From contig CADBPP010000167.1 of NCBI GenBank assembly GCA_902796565.1, positions 1 to 6,229 on the forward strand: 6,229 nucleotides of DNA, given 5' to 3'. Source of the DNA: an uncultured Eubacteriales bacterium. GTDB lineage: Bacteria > Bacillota > Clostridia > Eubacteriales > Anaerofustaceae. Numbering within the stretch: position 1 is the first letter of the stretch; the number at the start of each line of letters is the position of its first letter. The notes below the pieces were generated by a model. The model had not been told where the DNA came from. It worked only from the letters and a program-made list of their open reading frames with translations, and made no database searches. The position numbers and the translations under genes are program-made. This document shows positions 1-5,456 of the stretch, in pieces.

Positions 1-2362
1 CTATCAGAGAAGGGACAGCAGCAGCCAGAGCGGAAGCTACCAGAGAAGGGACGGAAGCAACCAGAGCGGCAGCTACCAGAGAAGGGACGGAAGCAACCAG
101 AGCGGCAGCTACCAGAGAAGGGACAACAGCAGCCAGGGCGGCAGCTACCAGAGGCGTGACAACAATGCCCAGGGCGGCAGCTACCAGAGACGTGACAACA
201 ATAACCAGGGCGGAAGCTACCAGAGAAGGGACGGAAGCGCCCAGGGCGGCAGCTACCAGAGGAACAATAACCAGGGCAGCAGCTACCAGAGGAACAATAA
301 CCAGGGCGGCAGCTATCAGAGAAACAACAGTCAGGGCGGCAGCCAGAACCGCCAGAACACCCAGAACCGCCAGAACACGCAGAACAACCGCAGCGCTGCG
401 GCGGACAAGCCCCTCGAGAAGAGCAAGAACGACAAGTTCAAGGTGAACTCCAAGCAGAAGAACGAGGAGAAGAACAAGAACCGCGAGAACTTCTTCGAGG
501 AGAAGCCCCTGACCCGTCTGGACAACACCAAGAAGAAGCACGGCTCCAAGAGCCAGTACAAGACCGAAAAGGCGGAGAAGAAGGAAAAGAGAGCCACCAG
601 CGGCGTCACCGGCACCGTTACAGTGCCCGAGGCCATCAGCGTCAGCGAGCTTTCTGAGCTGATCCTGCTGGCTCCCACCGAGATCATCAAGACCCTCATG
701 AGCTACGGCATCATGGCCAGCATGAACCAGACGCTGGATTTCGATACGGTTTCCATCATCTGCGAGGAGCTGGGCATCTCCGTGGAGCTGGAGCAGGAAG
801 AGGATATCTTCGCGAGGATCGAGGCGGAGCACTTCGCCGATGAGTCCGCGCTTAAGACCCGTCCGCCCATCGTTACGGTCATGGGACATGTCGACCACGG
901 CAAGACGTCCCTCCTGGACGCCATCAGGGAGACCAACGTCACCAAGGGCGAGTCCGGAGGCATCACCCAGCACATCGGAGCCTATACGGTGGAGATGAAG
1001 GGACATCCCATAACGTTCATCGATACTCCGGGACACGCCGCATTCACGGCGATGCGTTCCAGAGGAGCTTCCGTTACGGATATCGCGGTGCTGGTGGTGG
1101 CGGCCGACGACGGCGTAATGCCCCAGACCGTGGAAGCCATCCATCACGCCAAGGCGGCGGGAGTTCCCATCGTCGTGGCCATCAACAAGATGGACAAGGC
1201 ATCCGCAAATCCCGACAGGGTCAAGCAGGAGCTGACGGAGCATGACGTGGTATGCGAGGATTACGGCGGAGACGTCATCTGCGTTCCCGTATCCGCGAAG
1301 GCCAGGACAGGTCTGGACAACCTTCTGGACATGATCCTGCTGGTGGCGGAAGTGGAGGACCTCAAGGCCAACTTTGACCGCGAGGCCATCGGTACCGTCA
1401 TCGAATCGAGGATCGACAAGCAGAGGGGCATCACCGCATCACTGCTGGTGAAGTCCGGTACGCTGCATGACGGGGACTACATCGTCATAGGGCCCTCCTA
1501 CGGCAAGATCAGGGTCATGACGGACCACAACGGAAAGAGGATCAATTCCGCAGGGCCTTCCATGGCCGTGGAGGTGCTGGGCCTTCCCGAAGTGCCCGCG
1601 GCGGGAGACAAGTTCTTCGTTGCCGAGAACGAAAGGGAAGCAAAGAAGATCACCGACCGCAGGAAGGACCGCATGAGGATACTGGCCACCAAGGCCAGCG
1701 GACCCAAGAGCCTGGAGGATATCTTCTCCAAGGTCTCCGAGGGCGAGCTCAAGGAGATCGCCGCCATCGTCAAGACCGATGTGGCGGGAAGCTACGAAGC
1801 CATCAAGCAGGAGCTTGAGAAGCTCAACGACAACGACGACGGCATCCGCATCAGGATCATCCACGGCGGTGTGGGCGAGGTCACCGAGACCGACGCTCAG
1901 CTGGCGGCGGCTTCCAGCGCGCTGATAATAGCGTTCAACGTGAAGACCGACAACAAGGCCAAGGCCGTATGCGACAAGGAAGGCATCGAGGTGCGCACCT
2001 ACAGCGTCATCTACGATATCATCAACGATGTCACCGCGGCCATGAAGGGCATGAAGGAACCGGAGTACGAGGAGATCGTGACCGGAGAAGGCGTCGTAAG
2101 GGCCACCTTCAAGATCCCCAACCTCGGGCTCATCGCGGGAAGCTACATCACGGAAGGCTGCGTGAAGCGTTCCGACAGGATCCGTGTCATCAGAGGCGGG
2201 GAAGTCATCCACGAGGGTTCCATCAGCTCCCTCAAGCGCTTCCAGGATGATGTCCGTGAGGTGCAGACCGGTTACGAATGCGGTATCGGCATCGAGAAGT
2301 TCACGGATCTTGCCGAGGATGACAAGCTCGAATTCTATTCAATGAGAGAGATCACGGAATAA
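1..2362 (+). CDS. infB: Translation initiation factor IF-2 (5' end outside window)
   Basis: IF-2 is the GTPase that brings fMet-tRNA to the 30S subunit and promotes joining of the 50S subunit. The frame is open from the left edge (first full codon at base 2), so 786 residues are visible and the true start lies upstream; the GTG at 443 is an internal valine codon. Order of parts: a Tyr/Gln/Arg/Gly repeat arm (2-391), a Lys-rich linker (about 401-600), an IF2_N helical domain (about 623-790), the GTPase domain (about 860-1370), a beta-barrel domain II (about 1385-1650), domain 3 (about 1715-2035) and the tRNA-binding C2 domain, including GYECGIGIEKF near the end. All GTPase motifs are intact: G1 GHVDHGKT (884-907), the G2 threonine (965-967), G3 DTPGH (1022-1036), G4 NKMD (1184-1195) and G5 SAK (1292-1300). 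The stop TAA shares its last base with the rbfA ATG. Identification is certain; only the N-terminal length is unknown. Confidence 0.98.
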   Translation, partial: YQRRDSSSQSGSYQRRDGSNQSGSYQRRDGSNQSGSYQRRDNSSQGGSYQRRDNNAQGGSYQRRDNNNQGGSYQRRDGSAQGGSYQRNNNQGSSYQRNNNQGGSYQRNNSQGGSQNRQNTQNRQNTQNNRSAAADKPLEKSKNDKFKVNSKQKNEEKNKNRENFFEEKPLTRLDNTKKKHGSKSQYKTEKAEKKEKRATSGVTGTVTVPEAISVSELSELILLAPTEIIKTLMSYGIMASMNQTLDFDTVSIICEELGISVELEQEEDIFARIEAEHFADESALKTRPPIVTVMGHVDHGKTSLLDAIRETNVTKGESGGITQHIGAYTVEMKGHPITFIDTPGHAAFTAMRSRGASVTDIAVLVVAADDGVMPQTVEAIHHAKAAGVPIVVAINKMDKASANPDRVKQELTEHDVVCEDYGGDVICVPVSAKARTGLDNLLDMILLVAEVEDLKANFDREAIGTVIESRIDKQRGITASLLVKSGTLHDGDYIVIGPSYGKIRVMTDHNGKRINSAGPSMAVEVLGLPEVPAAGDKFFVAENEREAKKITDRRKDRMRILATKASGPKSLEDIFSKVSEGELKEIAAIVKTDVAGSYEAIKQELEKLNDNDDGIRIRIIHGGVGEVTETDAQLAAASSALIIAFNVKTDNKAKAVCDKEGIEVRTYSVIYDIINDVTAAMKGMKEPEYEEIVTGEGVVRATFKIPNLGLIAGSYITEGCVKRSDRIRVIRGGEVIHEGSISSLKRFQDDVREVQTGYECGIGIEKFTDLAEDDKLEFYSMREITE
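2..379 (+). repeat. In-frame tandem repeat array in the IF-2 N-terminal arm
   Basis: The array runs in three blocks. Seven 36-bp units encode YQRRD-x-x-x-Q-S/G-G-S (2-253). Three 30-bp units encode YQRNN-N/S-QG-S/G-S (254-343). Two 18-bp units encode QNRQNT (344-379). The 12- and 10-residue units total 114 residues with 10 Tyr, 20 Gln, 17 Arg and 7 Asp and no Lys, Glu or large aliphatic residue, so this part should be disordered and positively charged. The array reaches the left edge and probably continues beyond it. All unit lengths are multiples of three, so gain or loss of units keeps the IF-2 frame. Confidence 0.95.
388..401. repeat. 14-bp perfect palindrome inside infB
   Basis: CCGCAGCGCTGCGG equals its own reverse complement. 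It lies at the border between the Q/N-rich repeats and the lysine-rich linker of IF-2 and encodes part of N-R-S-A-A-A. It may be only a by-product of GC-rich coding; no function is claimed. Confidence 0.5.
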
Positions 2363-2733
2363 TGGCAACAAAGCACAGGATCGAAAAGATCAATGAACTG
2401 ATAAGGACCCAGATCAGCGAAACGGTGAGCTACGGTCTGAAGGATCCGAGGCTGGAGAACGTGATCGTGGGCGTGAGCCGCGTGAACACCACCCCGGACA
2501 TGAAGTACTGCAAGGTGTATTTCAATATATACACCGGCGACGATGAGCAGGCCGGTGAGATAATGGGAGTGCTGGAGAAGGCGAAGGGATATATCAGAAA
2601 GCAGGTCTCCGACGCCCTCACCACCAGGTATTCCCCGGAGCTCACCTTCATACTGGACGATTCCTACAAGCAGTATGATCACATTAACGAGATACTAAAG
2701 GATCTCGATATCAGGCAGGAAGATGAAATATGA
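2362..2733 (+). CDS. rbfA: 30S ribosome-binding factor RbfA
   Basis: RbfA is a small KH-fold cytoplasmic protein that binds immature 30S subunits and assists late processing of the 5' end of 16S rRNA; it is linked to cold adaptation. At 123 residues it has the usual family length. Family features are an N-terminal helix RIEKINELIRTQIS, the LKDPRL signature (residues 26-31), the beta strand MKYCKVYFNIYTG, and the C-terminal part with YSPELTFILDDS followed by a helix ending in the HINEILKDL pattern. The ATG overlaps the infB stop by one base (TAATG). No strong Shine-Dalgarno is seen just upstream, only a distant GAGAGAG, so translation probably depends on ribosomes finishing infB. The pairing of infB and rbfA is conserved widely in bacteria, which supports the call. 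Confidence 0.96.
   Translation: MATKHRIEKINELIRTQISETVSYGLKDPRLENVIVGVSRVNTTPDMKYCKVYFNIYTGDDEQAGEIMGVLEKAKGYIRKQVSDALTTRYSPELTFILDDSYKQYDHINEILKDLDIRQEDEI
2713..2720 (+). promoter_or_regulatory. Likely ribosome binding site of nrnA
   Basis: AGGCAGGA lies inside the last codons of rbfA. Its first AGG is 7 bases before the nrnA ATG at 2723, while the AGGA is only 2 bases away, so the first AGG has the better spacing. It supports the start that makes nrnA overlap rbfA by 11 bp. Confidence 0.5.
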
Positions 2734-3667
2734 TTTCAGCGCTGTGGTCCGGGAGCTCTCCCGGGCCGGCAGCATTCTTATTCTGACCCATACCAGCGCT
2801 GACGGTGACGCGGTGGGTTCATCCGTCGCCGCGGGACTGGCCCTGAAGGCCATGGGAAAGCGGGTCTCATATGTGGTGGAGAAGGACAAGTACGGCCTTG
2901 ACCGTTTTCTGGAGGAGATGTCCTGTTTCGGGGAGCCTCTGCTGGAAAGCTACGATCTGGCTCTGTGTCTCGACTGCTCCACCTTTGATTATATGTACGG
3001 CAATGAATACGTTTCCCGATGCGCAAGAAAACTGGTGATCGACCACCACAAGACCAACACCGGCTACGGCGACGTGAACCTGGTGGACGGGACTTCCGCC
3101 TCCTGCGGGGAGATAGTGTTCGAACTGATAAAGCACCTGGGGATACCCGTTTCCAGGCAGATGGCCCATGCCCTGTACCTCGCCCTTTCCACGGATACGG
3201 GCAACTTCATGTATTCCAACACCAACTCCAGGACATTTGAGCTGGTGGCGGAGCTGTACAACCTTTACGACGACTATTATCTCATCGCCGACAGAATGAG
3301 GTTCGCTCCCATGAAGGCACTGGAACTGATGAGGGTGGGCCTTTCGAGCCTTCTGATCTCCGATGACGGGCACTTTGCCGTCATCCGCCTGATCTACGAC
3401 ATGGGCTACAGCGACAGGCTCAACATAGTTTCGGACAGCCTTCTCGACGTGGTGAGATACACCGAGGGCATAAAGGTCACCGTTCTTGTGAGACAGACCG
3501 GTGAGGACAGCTTCAAGATATCCCTGCGGAGCACGGACGACGCTTATGACGTCAGCGTTCCGGCCGCACAGATGGGCGGAGGAGGCCACGAGAAGGCCGC
3601 GGGATTCAGCTTTGAGGGGCCCTACGCAGAACTTGAGAAAAAGATAAGGGAATACTACGGTTTCTGA
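2723..3667 (+). CDS. nrnA: DHH/DHHA1 phosphoesterase, NrnA-type oligoribonuclease / pAp phosphatase
   Basis: NrnA degrades very short RNAs (nanoRNAs) and, in characterised homologues, removes the 3' phosphate of pAp; it uses Mn2+ in the cytoplasm. The 314-residue protein has the normal length. Metal-site motifs are complete: H23-x3-D27-x-D29 in HTSADGDAVGS, D84 in LCLDCS, D107-H108-H109 in VIDHHKTN, and D158 in STDTGNF. The C-terminal DHHA1 substrate domain carries GGGGHEKAAG at residues 285-294. The usual Pro before the first DGD is Ala here, which should be tolerated because no ligand is lost. The chosen start leaves about 20 residues before the first motif, as in homologues. It overlaps rbfA by 11 bp and the truB start by 1 bp. 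The DHH phosphoesterase call is firm. The exact split between nanoRNase and pAp phosphatase activity is inferred from the family and from its place beside rbfA. Confidence 0.93.
   Translation: MKYDFSAVVRELSRAGSILILTHTSADGDAVGSSVAAGLALKAMGKRVSYVVEKDKYGLDRFLEEMSCFGEPLLESYDLALCLDCSTFDYMYGNEYVSRCARKLVIDHHKTNTGYGDVNLVDGTSASCGEIVFELIKHLGIPVSRQMAHALYLALSTDTGNFMYSNTNSRTFELVAELYNLYDDYYLIADRMRFAPMKALELMRVGLSSLLISDDGHFAVIRLIYDMGYSDRLNIVSDSLLDVVRYTEGIKVTVLVRQTGEDSFKISLRSTDDAYDVSVPAAQMGGGGHEKAAGFSFEGPYAELEKKIREYYGF
2745..2768 (+). other. Possible mRNA hairpin early in nrnA
   Basis: Bases 2745-2754 can pair with 2759-2768 around a 4-base loop (GCUC). This gives ten continuous pairs, eight Watson-Crick and two G-U. 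It starts 22 bases after the first base of the nrnA start codon and lies wholly within codons 8-16. It could influence initiation on nrnA, but in GC-rich coding DNA it may also be chance. Confidence 0.35.
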
Positions 3668-4536
3668 TGGACGGAGTTTTCGTTGTGAACAAGCCCCGGG
3701 ACATCACCAGCTTCGGCGTGTGCGCCATGATAAGGAAGCTTACCGGGACGAAAAGGACCGGCCACACCGGCACGCTGGACCCCATGGCCACCGGTGTGCT
3801 GGTGGTATGCACAGGCAGCGCGGGAAGGCTCATCGAGTACATGCCCGAGAAGGTCAAGCGCTACACAGCCGGCATCGGTTTCGGATATGTTTCTGACACC
3901 CAGGACATCTGGGGAAGTGTGGAGGAGCGTACAGCACCCTCCTTTGACCTGGCTCAGCTGGAAAAGGCAATGAGTTCCCTCACCGGCACCTACATGCAGA
4001 AGACCCCCGCGTTTTCCGCCAGGAAGGTCAACGGCAGGGCTCTCTACAGCTATGCCAGGGCGGGGGAGGACGTGCCGCCCGTGGAAAAGCAGGTCACTGT
4101 GGAGAGCATAGACATCCTGGATTTCACCGGGACGGGCGCCGTCATCGACGTGGTGTGTTCCAGAGGGACATATATCAGGCAGCTGATCTCCGACGCCGGG
4201 GAGATGCTGGGGTGCGGTGCGGTGATGACGAGCCTCGTGCGTACATCCACGGACGGCTTCGACATTTCAGAGGCCCATACTCCCCAGGAGCTGGCCCGTG
4301 CCGCACAGGAGGGCGTCCTCGGAGAGCTGATGCTCCCGCCGGACAGCCTGATCCCCCAGATCCCGCGTTTTGACGCGGACGCCTCCGGCGCCGCGCGTAT
4401 CGCCAACGGGATGAGCCTGGACGTGTCCGGAAGCGGACTGCCGGACAGTGCGGTAAGAGTATATTCACCCGACGGCTTCATAGCCCTGGGAGAGATCTCC
4501 GGTGGGCTTTTAAAGCCGAGGAAGGTTTTCAAATGA
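3667..4536 (+). CDS. truB: tRNA pseudouridine(55) synthase TruB
   Basis: TruB converts U55 in the T-loop of tRNAs to pseudouridine and also acts as a tRNA-folding chaperone. The 289-residue length is typical. The N-terminus DGVFVVNKPRDITS is the family opening. Motif HTGTLDPMATG (residues 33-43) holds the catalytic Asp38. Further matches are KRYTAGIGFGYVSDTQDIWG, the QKTPAFSARKVNGRALYSYAR block and the RGTYIRQLISDAG motif. The last 50 or so residues form a short C-terminal TruB_C/PUA-like region. The ATG shares its first base with the last base of the nrnA stop (TGATG). The nearest purine-rich stretch, AAGGGA at 3646-3651, is 15 bases away and poorly placed, so coupled re-initiation is likely. 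The 3' end overlaps ribF by 4 bp. Confidence 0.97.
   Translation: MDGVFVVNKPRDITSFGVCAMIRKLTGTKRTGHTGTLDPMATGVLVVCTGSAGRLIEYMPEKVKRYTAGIGFGYVSDTQDIWGSVEERTAPSFDLAQLEKAMSSLTGTYMQKTPAFSARKVNGRALYSYARAGEDVPPVEKQVTVESIDILDFTGTGAVIDVVCSRGTYIRQLISDAGEMLGCGAVMTSLVRTSTDGFDISEAHTPQELARAAQEGVLGELMLPPDSLIPQIPRFDADASGAARIANGMSLDVSGSGLPDSAVRVYSPDGFIALGEISGGLLKPRKVFK
4518..4525 (+). promoter_or_regulatory. Ribosome binding site of ribF
   Basis: GAGGAAGG ends 7 bases before the ribF ATG at 4533 and lies in the last codons of truB. It is the clearest Shine-Dalgarno sequence in the window and fixes the ribF start, which overlaps the truB stop as ATGA. Confidence 0.75.
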
Positions 4537-5456
4537 TAGTTATCAGTGATTACGACCAGTTCAGAATGGACCCTGACGAGAAGGTGAGCTGCGCCTTCGG
4601 ATACTTTGACGGGCTGCATCTCGGACACATGAAGGTGCTTTCCGCGGCCATGGTGTCCGGGATGAAGAGCGCCGTCATGACCTTCACCAACAGGCCCATG
4701 AACTATGTGGAGGGTACCCGGCAGGAAGGCGCCAGGCTCATGACCAATGAGGAGAAGATCGATCTCCTCGGAAAGATGGGCTTCGACTACCTGTTCATGT
4801 TCGAGTTCAACGAGCAGATAATGAACACATCGAAGGAGGATTTCATCCGGGATTTCATGTGCCGCTTCGGCATCAGAAGAGCCGTATGCGGCAGCGACTA
4901 CACCTTCGGCAAGGGCAGGGAGGGCAATTCCTCCAACATCAGGGAGCTGTGCGCTCCCTACGGCATCGAGGTGGAGATAGTCGATGACGTATACTTCCTG
5001 GACAGCCTCATCAGTTCCACGGACATAAGAAACGCTGTAAGGAGCGGCGATGTCATCAGCGCCAGGCAGATGCTGGGAAGGTTCTATTCCATCAGCGGCA
5101 CCATCGTGGAAGGCCGGCACATCGGCCACAGGATGGGCTTCGCCACGGCCAACATCGTGCCCGCCCCGTTCCTTCTCGTGCCCCGCAGCGGGGTGTATCT
5201 CACCCGGTGCACTCTGGAAGGTGAAAAGAAGTATTATTCGGTGAGCAACATAGGGACCAATCCCACCGTCACCGATTCCTCCGACGTGGTCCTGGAGAGC
5301 CATCTCTTCGACTGCGAGGAAGACCTGTACGGCAGGAGCATGAAGGTGGAGTTTCTGGTGAGGCTCAGAAGCGAGATGCGCTTCTCCTCCATGGAGGAGC
5401 TGGCGGAGCAGATCTCCAGGGATATCGGCATTGCGAAAGACTTTTATGAGATATAG
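4533..5456 (+). CDS. ribF: Bifunctional riboflavin kinase / FAD synthetase RibF
   Basis: RibF phosphorylates riboflavin to FMN and adenylylates FMN to FAD in the cytoplasm. At 307 residues it is a full-length two-domain protein. The N-terminal nucleotidyltransferase domain shows GYFDGLHLGH (residues 23-32), VMTFTNRP, VCGSDYTFGKGREGN and the SSTDIR motif. The C-terminal kinase domain, from about residue 185, shows GRHIGHRMGFATAN, SGVYL, SNIGTNPTV, the ESHLFD segment with the expected catalytic Glu, DLYG, and the closing RFSSMEELAEQISRD block. An oddity is the kinase metal/nucleotide motif, normally P-T-A-N, which reads A204-T-A-N here; the Thr and Asn are kept. A good ribosome binding site precedes it. 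It follows truB with a 4-bp overlap, as in many Bacillota. Its last 11 bp overlap mtaB. Confidence 0.96.
   Translation: MIVISDYDQFRMDPDEKVSCAFGYFDGLHLGHMKVLSAAMVSGMKSAVMTFTNRPMNYVEGTRQEGARLMTNEEKIDLLGKMGFDYLFMFEFNEQIMNTSKEDFIRDFMCRFGIRRAVCGSDYTFGKGREGNSSNIRELCAPYGIEVEIVDDVYFLDSLISSTDIRNAVRSGDVISARQMLGRFYSISGTIVEGRHIGHRMGFATANIVPAPFLLVPRSGVYLTRCTLEGEKKYYSVSNIGTNPTVTDSSDVVLESHLFDCEEDLYGRSMKVEFLVRLRSEMRFSSMEELAEQISRDIGIAKDFYEI
5418..5422 (+). promoter_or_regulatory. Possible ribosome binding site for an alternative mtaB TTG start
   Basis: AGGGA ends 8 bases before the in-frame TTG at 5431, which would add five residues (MRKTF) to MtaB. The ATG at 5446 has no comparable site; GAAAG nearby is weak. 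This is the only sequence here that bears on the mtaB start choice. Confidence 0.3.

Noticed and set aside
2..379. CRISPR array
   Set aside because: The repeats are directly adjacent without unique spacers, keep the reading frame, and continue into a conserved protein.
443..445. GTG at 443 as the start of IF-2
   Set aside because: The same frame is open without interruption to the left edge and encodes a coherent repeat arm joined to the lysine-rich linker. No ribosome binding site precedes the GTG. It is an internal valine codon.
156..446. A second open + strand frame over the IF-2 repeats, rich in Thr, Ala and Arg
   Set aside because: This frame is open from base 3 only because the repeat unit is a multiple of three and contains no stop in that phase. 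It has no domain, no ribosome binding site, and ends as soon as the repeats and linker break up. It is a by-product of the repeat.
1439..2212. 257-codon minus-strand open frame opposite infB
   Set aside because: It is a shadow of conserved infB sequence, rich in Asp, His, Val and Leu, with no domain or ribosome binding site.
2867..3589. 240-codon minus-strand open frame opposite nrnA
   Set aside because: It is a shadow of nrnA with the same His/Val-rich composition as the other antisense frames and no identifiable family.
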